From NCBI GenBank assembly GCA_030220185.1, contig JASPKZ010009659.1:1-64000 (forward strand): a DNA stretch of 64,000 nt, given 5' to 3'. Positions within the stretch are counted from its first letter, which is position 1; every line of letters starts with the position of its first letter. The notes under the pieces are model-generated. The model made no database searches, had not been told where the DNA came from, and was given only the letters and a program-made list of their open reading frames with translations. A program made the position numbers and the translations under genes. The DNA is from Diploptera punctata. Lineage: Eukaryota > Arthropoda > Insecta > Blattodea > Blaberidae. Shown here piece after piece: positions 21,153 through 31,777 of this stretch.

Positions 21153-21497
21153 GTCCTGCGCCGTAGCCGAGCGGTTAAGGTAGGAAGCCTTGGCGCAGAG
21201 CTATGGGACTTGCGCTGGTTCAAGTCTCCATGGGGGAAGAAATTTTCTCATGGTATTTCGGCCAGTATGGGACCGGTGCCCACCCAGCATCGTGAGGTAA
21301 TTGGGTAGCTACAATAAGTAGCGGCTCCAGGTTGAGGAACCAGCTATAACGGCTGGGGGACTCGACATGCTAACCACATGTCACCCCTACACTGGCTGTT
21401 GATCATCTACCCTCTGTGATTGACACATGTGGATGTGAAGGGCCAGCAGCCGGCTGGTAAAAGGGCAACCGCTGAAAAGTGGAAAGACCCTCAATCG
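21153..21497 (+). mobile_element. SINE-2, tRNA-headed
   Basis: Head GCGCCGTAGCCGAGCGGTTAAGG with B-box-like GGTTCAAGTCTCC, then a body with GGGTAGCTACAATAAG and ACACATGTGGATGTGA blocks. Target duplication GAGGGAAATTTTGA (21139-21152, 21498-21511). Confidence 0.85.
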
Positions 21498-22311
21498 GAG
21501 GGAAATTTTGAAGAAGTGATGAAATCAAATACCTAGAAATGATAATAACAGGAATGAGATGCAGAAAGAAATTAACCTTTACACTGCTAAGAACGGGTAT
21601 ATGTGTTGACAAAGTACATGCTTGTCGTGCTATGGGCATATATATCCGTTCTCAACTTCAAACGCCTTCTAGTTATATAATACGTATTGCATTGCTTTCA
21701 AAGTAAGCAGGCATATACTGCCATCTTAGGAACCTAAATAAACTTATTCCATATTTCTCCCTGCATTGAGTCGCCCCCTATTTAAAAAATCCAGATCCAT
21801 GCACAAAGAAGTAATTTTCAACGCGCTAGCTGTCTGCTGACGGTCACGTAATTACGAATTCCAGGGATGACAAAAATGGCCTCTTCAAGTCGTGTTTTTC
21901 TTTCCGATGCAGAGTTGGTTCAAGTTTTGGAAACATTAGATTCTGATTTATCGGGACATTAGTGATTGTGATGATGCAGTATATATTCCTGAAGATAGTG
22001 GTGATAGTGATATTGCCGGTACTGCAGCCGCCAAAAATAAATCGTGGTTCAAGTGATTTATTCCAATGACATAACGGAAATATTACCCATACTGTTAAAA
22101 AAAATCAACGGTGTGAAAATTCATGAATTTCGGTGAATGCAGGCTTAAGTGATGATTCTAAAGTGTTTAGTTATTTTGAATTATTTTTTCCTCTAAGTAT
22201 TATGCAGCTTATTTCAGAAGTAACTAATAAATATTATTTATTTTTAAGTCAGAAAATACTATTTAGAAATTACTTTCATTATATAATTTGTACATCCCTA
22301 ATTAAAAATTC

Positions 22312-22715
22312 TTCTTCTTCCTTCCAAGTATTAGGCCACGGCCTGTTACGATCCTATAGAAAATTTTCCCTCCAGCGTTTTGATCTTTCCGGGAAATTCT
22401 CGTATAAGACTTGAAAGAATAATAATAGTCCCTTCGATTGGTTGCTGGCCAAAGGAAGGCAAGACCAGTGATGGGGGCTGCCATCTTATAGCCTCTGGTC
22501 AGGCTTTTCTGGAGAAGAAAAGAAAATAAAGGAAAGAAGAAATGGAAGAAAGAACTCCCTAGCCCTCGGATTGCCCTAATAGCATCGGGGTCGAAAAAAA
22601 AACAAGAGTTAACCAAGAGAGGTTAGATAGTAAAGTTAAAAGAGTGCAAAACACAAGTAAGTGGAAGAAATGTTTTGCTCAGCTTGGGCACCTTGTGGTC
22701 GCCATCCACATTAAC
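22312..22715 (-). mobile_element. LINE gamma / repeat fragment
   Basis: Begins with the LINE 3' CTTCTTCTTCCTTCCAAGTATTAGG end and continues with a segment repeated at 50642-51050 and 57935-58095 (GATTGGTTGCTGGCCAAAGG, CTTGTGGTCGCCATCCACAT). It is not coding as read. Confidence 0.6.
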
Positions 22716-22729
22716 ACTCGTAAATAATG

Positions 22730-23021
22730 TTTTTTATTATTAATTTAACATTTCTCAATGAAAGATAAATTATACTTGAAGAGAAAAATTTTTGCCTAGA
22801 CCGAGACTCAAACCCGGGACCTTTGGCTTGGCCGGGCCAAATGCTCTCAAACCAACTGAGCTACCGAGGCGAGAGGGAATTACAACGTATATAAGAGAAA
22901 AATTTGCGTCTAGATCGTAACTCGCCTCGGTAGCTCAGTTGGTAGAGCATTTGGCCCGGCAAGCCAAAGGTCCGGGTCGAGTCTCGGTCTAGGCGAAAAT
23001 TTTTCTCTTTCAAATATAATT
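22730..23021. mobile_element. tRNA-bearing palindromic element
   Basis: Target duplication ACTCGTAAATAAT on both sides. Two head-to-head tRNA-like copies (22793-22870 minus with a 4-bp insertion, 22924-22995 plus with a shortened T arm) share the AGAGAAAAATTTGCGTCTAGA flank. Confidence 0.75.
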
Positions 23022-23332
23022 TAACTCGTAAATAATTTTATTATAAAATATTTTTAAATGTGCTAAGAAAACGTGTTGAAGTATGATTAGTTTAAGAAGA
23101 AAATAGTTGAAAAATTTATAAAATTTGAATGGATAGATTATTTGTGTACATTTGTGGCCAGTTGTGGACAACCGTTTATGATGTATTGCATGTGGTATTT
23201 TCCCCTTGCAATTTAAAATTGATATTTCTGTGTTTCTGGAAAATATATAACCATCTACATCATGTAAGGTGAGTCTTCTAAATATATTTATTACTTTCAG
23301 CATTGTAGGATAATATTTAAAAATTTTTACTT

Positions 23333-23955
23333 ACTTACTTACTTAATACAGGCTTTCCACTTTACAGCAGTTTGCCTTTCATTCCTGCTTTCCAAAGATT
23401 CTCTATCTTCCCATTGTCCATCTTCCATACCCCTCTTCATCATGGCATCACATATTCCCTCATACCATGCTCTTCACTTCTTCCCCTTCTCCTTCTGCCT
23501 GGTACCATCCAATCCAACACCTGTTTAGGCCACTGGTCTTCCGACATCCGTTGTACATGTCCACACCACTGTAGAGCTCTCTTTGTTATCCTATCGATAA
23601 CAGTTTCTTGTGCATCCATTTTCTTGTCTGATATATGTATTTCGTATATGTTGTAGCCTGGATGTTCTCATACTTCTCCATAATCCGTCCATTTCTGTCG
23701 CCAAGATTCTTTTCTGCATCCTTTCATTTATTGTCCAGCTTTCTGATCCATATGTGAGTATACTTTCTATTATTGTCTGTATAATCCCTTTTTTTGTTTT
23801 TCTGGTCAAATTTCTATTCCATAAAAGACCATTCAGGGATCTAATCGACTTCCTTGCACAATTTACTCTGTTAATAATATATTTTTCACAAGTACCAGAT
23901 TTATCTATTATAGATCCAAGATATTTATATTCTTCAACACGTTTAATTATCATAT
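23333..23955 (-). mobile_element. LINE delta 3' fragment
   Basis: Minus strand encodes KRVEEYKYLGSIIDKSGTCE, ILTYGSESWTINERMQKRIL and, after frame changes, a RHI-RNTYIRQE and WYGHVQRM-like tail. Matches 38765-39062. The end near 23335 is a (CTTA)n run. Confidence 0.75.
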
Positions 23956-24098
23956 TATTTTTTTTAATAATTGTAAAAATAACTCAGAAAGGAGGGTTTG
24001 AAAGGCTGGAAATATCTCAGCAGTGAAAAGGTTAAACATAGATTCAACTCCGGACAACAATCCTATCATGCATTATATAGATGGGGTAAAAATCTTAC

Positions 24099-24234
24099 CT
24101 CCAGCTCGAGATCCATTAACAGTAGGTGATCCGTACACTCCTCCAGGCCAATCAGTGCTCACACAAAACTGTGGTGCCTGAATTTTGGTTCAGAGTAGAG
24201 AATAACTGATGAAACCTTTTGGTGCAAATCCATA
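24099..24234 (-). CDS. Sply: S1P lyase exon 6, with two compensating 1-bp indels
   Basis: Acceptor TATTTGCAG before 24234 and donor GTAAGA after 24099. Starts YGFAPKG directly after the PLP lysine. An extra T in GGTTTCATCA shifts the frame, SSVILYSEPKFRHH follows in the shifted frame, and a missing T in AGTTTTGTG restores it before VSTDWPGGVYGSPTVNGSRA. The exon length (136) is exactly that expected. Both events lie in T runs, so sequencing error is more likely than decay. As printed, translation would stop at TGA soon after KGFISYSLL. Confidence 0.85.
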
Positions 24235-24289
24235 CTGCAAATAATAATGTGATGCTATATTCAATGTACAAACACATTTAAATAAAAAA

Positions 24290-25095
24290 ATAATAAATAA
24301 TAGTTTTTAAAAAACTAAAACAGTACGCTTTATTAGAAAACCGAACTCAAAAATGAAAAATAATTTTAAATTCCAACACGCTTGGGATAAATTTAAAGTG
24401 GTCAACAAAAAATTCATCTCCAACACATATAGAATAAAACTAGAGTTATCAACAAAAAGAAAATAATTTTACTATCAAAAGCATGGGGTGCTCTATATCA
24501 ATTAATATATTTGATAATAAACAGATATTGGTAAAAGTAAAGTCTCTAAGAAGAAAAATGTAAAAATCATAAAATTATTTTTCATTTTTGAGTTCGGTTT
24601 TCTAATAAAGCATGCTGTTTTAGTTTTTTAAAACTATTATTTATTTTTTATTTTTAATATTTTACAGAATAAGATCAAAATGTAAATATCTTTAAATTCG
24701 ATACTATTGTAGCATGAGCTAAAATATTACTCTTCTAAAAAAAAAAATCCTCCCCAGCTGGATTTGAACCAGCGACCTATGGATTACTGAAATTATATAC
24801 CACTAGTTCACTGCTCTACCAACTGAGCTCTTACAAACGAATGACTAAAAAGTCGACAAGTCCGCAACCTATTATACCACTTTTTATTTTTTTGATTTTC
24901 TGATGATTCTGGCCAGGATTTTAGAAACTAAATATGAAATTATTGTAGTGTCACGGGTCCTTTACAAGTATACAAAGTTTCAAGTCGATCCAATGTTTCT
25001 AAGTGGGTGAAAATCGTGTTCAAAGATTCCGTTACATAAATCTAAAGACACTTTTTTGATTTTCTGATGATTCTGGCCAGAATTTTAGAAAACAA
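24290..25095 (-). mobile_element. composite of foldback, tRNA-Tyr-like unit and satellite, minus copy
   Basis: 24294-24655 is a foldback (AATAATAGTTTTTAAAAAACT arms). 24757-24840 is the tRNA-Tyr-like unit, and 24880-25090 is about 1.3 units of the satellite found at 28745. The same order, inverted, lies at 28745-30190, so the two copies face each other across Sply exons 4 and 5. Confidence 0.65.
24757..24840 (-). repeat. tRNA-Tyr-like sequence with intron-like insert
   Basis: Minus strand GAGCTCAGTTGGTAGAGCAG (D arm), an insert of about 20 bases in the anticodon arm, then CCATAGGTCGCTGGTTC (T arm). The interrupted anticodon loop and the TAGGTCGCTGGTTC block are typical of tRNA-Tyr. The acceptor stem is lost. 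Confidence 0.5.
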
Positions 25096-25388
25096 GGGAG
25101 GGACTTTAAGCCGTGGGTCCCGAGTCTGAAGATTTTCAGGCTCGTAAAAGATCCTTAAGCCTGAATGAAAAGGCCTCTAAGCAAAATTTACCGAATTTTC
25201 CCGTCCTAGTATTACCTTGGTTTCCTAGATGTCAGTATGAGGCGGAACGCTGACCATGGACCACTCAAATGACATCTATACGAAAAACAGTGTAACTAAA
25301 TTAATATGGTTCAAATTCTTCCCTGTGGAGGGGAGAGCGCCTAAATCTCTGTAAAGGGAAAACATGGGCTTACAAAAAAAAAAAACAT
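25090..25388 (+). mobile_element. SINE-4, 5'-truncated
   Basis: Matches 40497-40760, from GGAGGGACTTTAAGCCG to ACATGGGCTTACAA, without the tRNA head. It ends 38 bp from the Sply exon 5 donor. Confidence 0.7.
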
Positions 25389-25425
25389 TTATGAATTTTG
25401 TGTAACTAATGATTTTATTACTCAC

Positions 25426-25635
25426 CTTGTGTGTATCAGCTGAAATGCTTGTTACCCCCGGCAGAGAAAAATCAAAGCGAGGGAGTTTATATCCTGCATC
25501 ATTCATGAAAGCAATGACAAAGCCACCGAGACAAGCATCAACATGGACTGGAATGTTGTACTCCACACCGAGAGCAGCTATGGCTTCTATGTCGTCCATT
25601 GTTCCATAAGGAAAGTTAGGTGCCGATCCCACCAA
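25426..25635 (-). CDS. Sply: S1P lyase exon 5, PLP lysine
   Basis: Acceptor TTTTACAG before 25635 and donor GTGAGT after 25426, phase 0 at both ends (70 codons). Reads [20 protein letters not shown], then the cofactor region [18 protein letters not shown] and [13 protein letters not shown]. The final Lys forms the internal aldimine with pyridoxal phosphate, and the HVDACLGGF Asp lies by the pyridine ring in the family. All key residues are intact. Confidence 0.95.
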
Positions 25636-25689
25636 CTGTAAAACAAATTAACCAATCAAACCACAAGACAAGAGAATGAAGAAAACTAA

Positions 25690-26075
25690 CTAACTCACTG
25701 GTTCTATCGAACCCATAGGTTCATGGCAACGTGGACATAAGCTCTCCATACATCCCTATTGTAAGCTTATGTTTTCCAATCATCCCCTATATAATCTAAC
25801 TAACTAACTCACTGGCACTGTCAAACCCAAAGGTTTATGGCCGCACGGACATAAGTTCTCCATATATCCCTATCCTGAGTCAATGTTTTCCAATCATCCC
25901 TCTATAATCTACTTCCCTCAAATCATAGTTAATGTTATTCTCCCACCTCATTCTTGGTCTACCAACTGGGTGTTTTCCCTCTGGTTTTCCTACAAGAATC
26001 TTCCATGCACCTCTTTCATCCCCCATACGTGCCCCATGTCCTGCCCATCACAGTCTACGAGACCTTAATGTTCTT
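25690..26075 (-). mobile_element. LINE K 3' fragments, two pieces
   Basis: 25690-25790 and 25797-26075 both start at the LINE K 3' end (AACTAACTCACTGG, then the reverse of GAACCTTCGGGTTCGAT) and run into the QDRDVWRAYV and GRPRMRWE coding region in reverse. Confidence 0.7.
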
Positions 26076-26100
26076 ATTATATCTGAAGAGAAAAATTTTA

Positions 26101-26173
26101 CGCCAAGACTGAGACTCGAACCCAGGACATTTGGCTTTCCGGACCAACACTCTACCGACTGAGCTACCGGGGC
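26101..26173 (-). repeat. tRNA-like copy
   Basis: Degenerate member of the GCCTCGG family, with mismatches in the anticodon and acceptor stems. The flanking AGAGAAAAATTT and the GCAAATTTTTCT inverse are present. Confidence 0.55.
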
Positions 26174-26501
26174 GAGTTACAATCTAAACGCAAATTTTTC
26201 TTTTATGTACGTATGTTGTAAATTCCCGGGCACCAAATGCTGTGAAACCTTTGCTTCCATCTTTGCAAATGGCGGCTTCTTTATTAAGAAGTAATTTAAC
26301 ATTTTACAATCTGTTATTTTAACACAGTTCCAATAATGGATCCTATTGATTCTGAAAAGAAAATTAATGTGTGAACCAGGAATCGAACCGTGGACCCCAT
26401 GAAATGCCTATATTTTAGTTTTGTTAATTAAATTTCCATATTAAATTTGGCCAGGTTTCTAAACAGTGTATTTCTGTACATAATCAAAGAAAGTAGCTCA
26501 C

Positions 26502-26738
26502 CATGATTGTTCTTTTCGAGATGGCCTTCTTCACAGCTTGAATGTCAACAGTAGTAGTTTCAGGGTCAACTGGTACACGTTTCACTCTTATACCGAAATA
26601 TGATCCTCCCTTGTCGAATGCAGGATGTGCTGTTACAGGAATTACCATTTCTGGTTTACGAATTCCCTTCACTGCACGAGCATAATCTCTGTATGCCTTA
26701 CAAGCCATCAAGATAGATTCTGTTCCTCCTGTTGTCAT
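26502..26738 (-). CDS. Sply: S1P lyase exon 4
   Basis: Acceptor TTAATAG before 26738 and donor GTGAGC after 26502, phase 0 at both ends (79 codons). Reads [40 protein letters not shown] and [25 protein letters not shown] is the phosphate-binding region of the cofactor site and [12 protein letters not shown] is the PLP-stacking His region. Clean reading frame. Confidence 0.95.
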
Positions 26739-26884
26739 CTATTAACAAAAAACAATACAATCATTAGCAAGTGGAAGTCAGTAGTATTTCAAACCATAAT
26801 TTAATAAATGAGTTTGTATTTTTTTATATTTTTGCCTCGTGTGTTTGTTTTGCACATCCGAGTTTCCACATTATATTTAACAAC

Positions 26885-27068
26885 AAGATACAGTGGAAAG
26901 AACATGTAGAAAGAATGGAAGAAAGAAGATTTACCAAATAAAATCTTCCATTATTTTCCAAGAGGAAGAAGAGATGTCGGACGTCCTCGGAAGAGATGGT
27001 CTTAGATCTATAGTGAAGACGGAACAGGCAACTCTTGCCTAAACCAGGAAGTGAAGAAGAAGAAGTGT
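26885..27068 (+). mobile_element. LINE epsilon 3' fragment
   Basis: Matches 59115-59305 (FNNKIQWKEHVERMEERR, RCRTSSEEMVLDL) and ends in a GAA run. Frame broken. Confidence 0.7.
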
Positions 27069-27220
27069 TTTGTCTTGTTGGATGATCGTTTCAAAGTTTA
27101 TTGCTCCATCTTCAGCTTGTCACAAAAGAAAAGAAAAAAAAAACTAGTTTGTGACAAGCTGAAGATGGAGACGACCGTCCAACGGAACAGGCATGTGAGG
27201 TGGGAATGTTGAGGAATATA
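27069..27220. mobile_element. short PLE-like hairpin, decayed
   Basis: Arms around CAAGCTGAAGATGGAG on both strands, with an A-rich loop at 27128-27143. The arms resemble PLE ribozyme arms, but GAAA is kept only on the minus strand. Confidence 0.4.
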
Positions 27221-27241
27221 AACTCAATTATAAGACCATAT

Positions 27242-27547
27242 TAAAAGGTAAAGTGGTCGCACAACAGGCCTCAGGAGGCCTTTGGGGGGTAGTAGGAGGT
27301 TAAGGCTCCCACTTTTTCTTGACAATCGGCTCTTTATGTCAGCCGGGTTGTCAGCCCTGCGTGACGGCCGCCTTTACCCCAGAACAAGCGTCTGGTACTC
27401 ATTTCCGTTAGAGGCTGAGTCGACCCCAGGGCCATAGTGCCGCCAGAAGGTTTTGGTCAGTTTAAAAATCCTGACCCCACCGGGACTTGAACCCTCGACC
27501 TTCGACTGTAGCGCAGTGCCTTAACCACTACGCTACGGCGTGCCCCC
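27242..27547 (-). mobile_element. SINE-1, tRNA-headed
   Basis: Minus-strand copy of 18510-18818 with the head GTAGCGTAGTGGTTAAGG intact. AGACCATATTA is duplicated on both sides. Confidence 0.8.
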
Positions 27548-27569
27548 AAGACCATATTATATAATATAT

Positions 27570-27905
27570 AGTCCACTACTGTGGTCTCAAGGTAGCATGC
27601 TGCCTTGTTATGCAGCGGGCCCGGGTTCGATCCCTATCGGGGCAGTTTTTTCCGGGTAAGGTTTTTATTGGGGTTTTTCCTCACCTGTAAGACAAATGAC
27701 AGGAAAACTTTAACGCCCAAACACAGCTCCCAAAATCATATGACCATCATCATCTTTATCATCATCATCCTTCACCGGTGTGGAAAGCAACAGGAAGCTA
27801 CCACACCTACAATTCCCTAGTAAAACTGCAAGCATAGCATGAAAATGCTATGATTGCGGTGAAGGACGTGCCCTCGGGCAGAATAACTATGGATCAAATT
27901 GGAAA
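27570..27905 (+). mobile_element. SINE-3, tRNA-headed
   Basis: Copy of 16911-17278, from TGTGGTCTCAAGGTAGCATG to GGCAGAATAACTATGG. Confidence 0.75.
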
Positions 27906-28019
27906 GTCTTGGGTTCAATCACCAGTACCAACCAATATTATTGAGATTATTTCTCCTATTCTTCAGCTGTTACAGAAAATGCTGGGTTGGAATTTCATAA
28001 CCAGAATACGTTTCACCAT

Positions 28020-28340
28020 GTTTTTATTATTAATTTAACACTTTGAGTCCTGCAGTGGTACTAGTATAACGGCATTTAAATGACATTGAATGCCTGAGAA
28101 AATTAAATCCCTTGGCATGCCTGTGCCAGCGGATTTACAGGGCTGTTCTGGTTCAGAAAAACACCCCTGTAAATCTGCTAGCACAGGCATGCAGAGGGAT
28201 TTAATTTTCTCTGGCTTCAGTGTCATTTAAATGCTGTGGTACAAGTACCACCGACGGACTCAAAGTGTTAACAATTCTCACTGAAGGACAAATTATATTT
28301 GAAGATAAAAATTATATGCTCAGACTGGGGTTTGAACCCA
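28020..28340. mobile_element. tRNA-family repeat arm split by a TTAA MITE
   Basis: The host arm TTTTTATTATTAATTTAACA...CTCACTGAAGG, with the start of a tRNA-like T arm at 28316-28340, is interrupted by the hairpin 28039-28267. Confidence 0.6.
28039..28267. mobile_element. palindromic MITE with TTAA duplication
   Basis: 229-bp hairpin. The ends CACTTTGAGTCC and GGACTCAAAGTG are flanked by TTAA (28035-28038, 28268-28271), so it was probably moved by a piggyBac-type transposase. No coding capacity. Confidence 0.75.
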
Positions 28341-28368
28341 GGAGAAAAACAGCTTAATTTTATTTGTT

Positions 28369-28570
28369 AAATAGTCCTAACAAATGCCACTCTAAATAGT
28401 CCTAACAAATGCCACTCTAAATAGTCCTAACAAATGCCACTCTAAATAGTCCTAACAAATGCCACTCTAAATAGTCCTAACAAATGCCACTCTAAATAGT
28501 CCTAACAAATGCCACTCCTAAATAGTCCTAACAAATGCCACTCTAAATAGTCCTAACAAATGCCACTCTT
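28369..28570. repeat. 25-bp minisatellite, eight units
   Basis: The unit CCTAACAAATGCCACTCTAAATAGT starts at 28376 and repeats every 25 bp to about 28575, with one 1-bp insertion in the seventh unit. Near-identity suggests recent expansion. Confidence 0.9.
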
Positions 28571-28744
28571 GATTTCCAAATCCTCTAGATAAATACACGA
28601 GTTACTTTGTGATGTGTGGTATAGTCACATATTCCAATTTATGTTCTGAAAAATATCTCAATGATTCTTAAAAGAAAAGCTACCCTCCTGTCTTGTAACT
28701 TTTTTACACGCTTTATATTAGCTTGACCTGTATCTATCTATCTA

Positions 28745-30190
28745 TCTATGTAACAGAATCTTTCAACGTGATTTTCACCCACTTAAAATCATCGGATCGA
28801 CTTGAAACTTTGTATACTTTTAGAGGACCCGTGACAATACAATGATGTCATATTTATTTTCTAAAATTCTGGCCATAATCATCAGAGAATCAAAAAACGT
28901 GTTTTTGTATCAATGTAACGGAATCTTTCAACGCGATTTTCACCCACTTAAAATCATCGGATCGACTTGAAAACTTTGTATACTTTTAGAGGACCCGTGA
29001 CAATACAATGATGTCATATTTATTTTCTAAAATTCTGGCCATAATCATCAGAGAATCAAAAAAACGTGTTTTTTGTATCAATGTAACGGAATCTTTCAAC
29101 GCGATTTTCACCCACTTAAAATCATCGGATCGACTTGAAACTTTGTATACTTTTAGAGAAACCCGTGACAATACAATGATGTCATATTTATTTTCTAAAA
29201 CTCCTGGCCATAATCATCAGAAAATCAAAAAAACATGTTTTTGTATCAATGTAACGGAATCTTTTCAACGCGATTTCACCCACTTAAAATCATTGGATCG
29301 ACTTGAAACTTTGTATACTTGTAGAGGACCCGTGACAATACAATAATTTCATATTTATTTTCTAAAATCCTGGTCATAATCATCAGAAAATCAAAAAAAG
29401 TGTTTTTGTATCAATGTAACGGAATCTTTCAACGCGATTTTCACCCACTTAGAAACATTGGATTGACTTGAAACATTGTATACTTGTAGAGGACCCATGA
29501 CAATACAATAATTTCATTTTATTTTCTAAAATCCTGGCCAGAATCATCCGAAAATCAAAAAAATGAAAACTGGTAAAATAGGTGTTGCGGACTTGTCGAG
29601 TTTTTAGTCAATCGTTGTGAGAGCCCAGTTTGTAGAACAGTGAACTCTTAGTGGTATATAATTTCAGTAATCCATACGTCGCTGGTTCTAATCCGCCTGG
29701 GAGGGTTTTTTTAATAGAAGAGTATTACTTTTAGCTCATACTACAATAGTATCGAATTTAAAGATATTTACATTTTTATCTTATTCTGTAAAATATTAAA
29801 ACTAAAAAATAAAAAATAAATAATAGTTTTAAAAAACTAAAAGAACACACTTTATTCGAAAACTAAAAAATGAAAAATAATTTTAATTTCCAGTACGCTT
29901 GGGATAAAATAAAGTGGTCAACAAAAAAAATCATCTCCAACACATATAGAATAAAATTAGAGTTATCAACAAAAAGAAAATAATTTTACCATCAAAAGCG
30001 TGGGGTACTTTTTATGATTTTTACATTTTCTTCTTAGAGAGCTTACTTTAACCAATATCTGTTTATTATCAAATATATTAATTGATATAGAGCACCCCAC
30101 GCTTTTGATGGTAAAATTATTTTCTTTTTGTTTTTTAGTTTTTTAATAAAGCGTGTTCTTTTAGTTTTTTAAAACTATTATTTATTTAAA
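28745..30190 (+). mobile_element. composite of satellite, tRNA-Tyr-like unit and foldback, plus copy
   Basis: 28749-29575: about five units of a roughly 166-bp repeat (GTAACGGAATCTTTCAACGC, CGACTTGAAACTTTGTATAC, TTTTCTAAAATTCTGGCC). 29610-29700: tRNA-Tyr-like sequence with the same interrupted anticodon arm as 24757-24840. 29812-30190: foldback with AATAATAGTTTTAAAAAACT arms. No ORF seen. Confidence 0.7.
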
Positions 30191-30316
30191 AATTAGTTCC
30201 AATATTAGTTAAATAGAATGGATATGCCAAATATATATGTTTCATGAATTTGACTAAATGCATGGAAATTTATTCCATTTGAACCCTTTAATTCCAAATA
30301 CTCATAATGAAGACAC

Positions 30317-30347
<31 letters not shown>

Positions 30348-30534
30348 CTTCACGGTTTAGGCTTATTTACTAGCCTATTCTGGCTCCAAATTGCTGCTCT
30401 TTCCATCTTTTCTTTGGTCTTCCCAAACTACTTCTTCCTTGTGGTGAATAGTTGTATGCTGCTTTTGGTATTCTATTCTCAGTCATCCTTGCCGAGTGAT
30501 CTTTCCAGTTTGTTTTGTATTTCTCTATTGTTGT

Positions 30535-31302
30535 TGTTGTTTTCTAATGGCAAGATTTGACGCTTAAGTAATTTTCTCTCTGGCTTCCCAGTACAAGCGA
30601 ACAAGGTCCTTAGAGTGTTGTGCAGTTGGATTTAAAGCTGGACAGACCAGAAGGTGGTGTTTGTCCATGATCAGGTCCGGGTCTTTGCATATGACACATC
30701 TGTCAGATTGGAAAATGTTTATTCTATGGAGGTGGTGAGCCAGGCAGTCGTGTCCTGACATCAGTCTGAATTTTGCTACTGCTTCCTTGCGGCCTTTATA
30801 TTTTATTTCTGTGTATAGCTCATCAATTTTTTCCCATGATTTCCCTCTGGCTGTTGCAATGTTTTCTTTCATGTTTTCCATTTGGAATGCTTTCTTAATT
30901 TCTTCGATCTTTCTGTGGAGGTTCGAATTGGGGTGGGTTGTTACCTGTATTTTGGCACCCTTTTTGGCAAGTCCATCAGCTATTTCATTGCCAACTATTC
31001 CGATGTGTGAGGGTATCCACTGGAAGGCTATTAATTTATTTTGGTTGTTGAGGTATTTCAGAAGTTTACGGCATTCCAAGATGGTTTCATTTTCTGGTGT
31101 TTGGTTAGAGGTTATTGCTTGTATAGCGGCCTTAGAGTCTGCCAGAATAACAGCTTTTGTAAACATTTTTGTTCGGAATAGGAGGTTCTGGAGTGCTACT
31201 TCTATGGCTTTTACTTCACCATCGAAGGCTGTATTGTTTGTGCCTACTGCAACATATTGACTAAACAGATGAGAGTAGATTCCTGCACCAGCATTTTCAC
31301 TC
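30535..31302 (-). mobile_element. RNase H-bearing LINE, 5'-truncated
   Basis: Exact 20-bp target duplication TTGTATTTCTCTATTGTTGT (30515-30534, 31303-31322). The minus strand encodes the last part of the polyprotein: RNase H then a Cys/His C-terminal region. It lacks RT, as 5' truncation would produce. Confidence 0.85.
30564..31302 (-). pseudogene. LINE RNase H and C-terminal zinc-knuckle region
   Basis: Degrades RNA in the RNA-DNA hybrid during reverse transcription. AGAGIYSHLF, then NNTAFDGEVKAIEVAL (Glu), AVILADSKAAIQAI (Asp), FQWIPSHIGIVGNEIADGLA (His/Asp) and SGHDCLAHHLHRI, followed by C-x2-C...H...C (CVICKDPDLIMDKHHLLVC). The first Asp is cut off with the 5' part. The frame is open from the truncation point to a TAA near 30564. 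Confidence 0.8.
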
Positions 31303-31777
31303 TTGTATTTCTCTATTGTTGTGTTTGATATCCTGCTACTGGTCTGAGGAATTTCATTTCAGCAGCTTGTATTCTGGCAGATTGTTGTGTTGTCACTGTC
31401 CATGTTTCGGATCCATAAGTAATAATAGGCACTGCCATTGTCTTGTATAATTTCATTATAGATGAAGACACACACAACATACATATAGGTCAAGTGAGCT
31501 CAAATTCCAATAAGCTATTGACTTATGTCCATCATAAATAAATGTTGATATCAACTTGATAATAAACACATCAATCAGATAATGATGACAGCAAAAGGAG
31601 CTGTATCATAAAATCATATTTCAGCTCACAGATATTTTAATCATTCCATAGACTCATCTTTGTTAAACTATTTTCAGTCTGATCATCTTACCTCAATATT
31701 AATGTTCATTTGTTCTTGAACATGTTTCGATAAGATCATAATCATCATCAGCATTTTGTCCAGATTGGTAGATTTAT

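Larger units (their letters stand above)
21576..24031 (+). mobile_element. piggyBac-like element 2, with internal insertions
   Basis: TTAA at 21572-21575 and 24032-24035. TIRs are CCTTTACACTGCTAAGA and the inverse of CCTTTTCACTGCTGAGA. A transposase N-terminus begins near 21861 (ASSSRVFLSDAELVQVLETL), and an acidic DAVYIPEDSGDSD follows after a stop. The core is replaced by a LINE gamma piece, a tRNA palindrome and a LINE delta piece. Confidence 0.75.
21090..24078 (+). mobile_element. LINE K fragment holding SINE-2 and piggyBac-2
   Basis: Removing the two insertions leaves a stretch matching 34500-34630 of the main LINE K copy (AATGAGGGAAATTTT, AAATACCTAG, AATGAGATGC, AAAGAAATTAAACATAGA). 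The nesting order is therefore LINE K first, SINE-2 and piggyBac-2 later. Confidence 0.7.
30315..31480 (-). mobile_element. LINE zeta fragment split by an RNase H LINE
   Basis: 30315-30350 is the (GAA)n tail in reverse. 30351-30534 and 31303-31480 are the 3' tail and the VPIITYGSETWTVTTQQ-containing RT end. The insertion 30535-31302 separates them. Confidence 0.7.

Noticed and set aside
27069..27220. Hammerhead at the CAAGCTGAAGATGG hairpin
   Set aside because: The plus strand lacks GAAA and the minus strand lacks a plausible stem II and III, so only the outline remains.
28369..28570. Regular 25-bp repeats as a CRISPR array
   Set aside because: Units are contiguous with no unique spacers, and the genome is eukaryotic.
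30258..30560. 100-codon plus-strand frame rich in Leu
   Set aside because: The leucine run is the (CTTCTT)n LINE tail read in reverse; the rest is antisense LINE.
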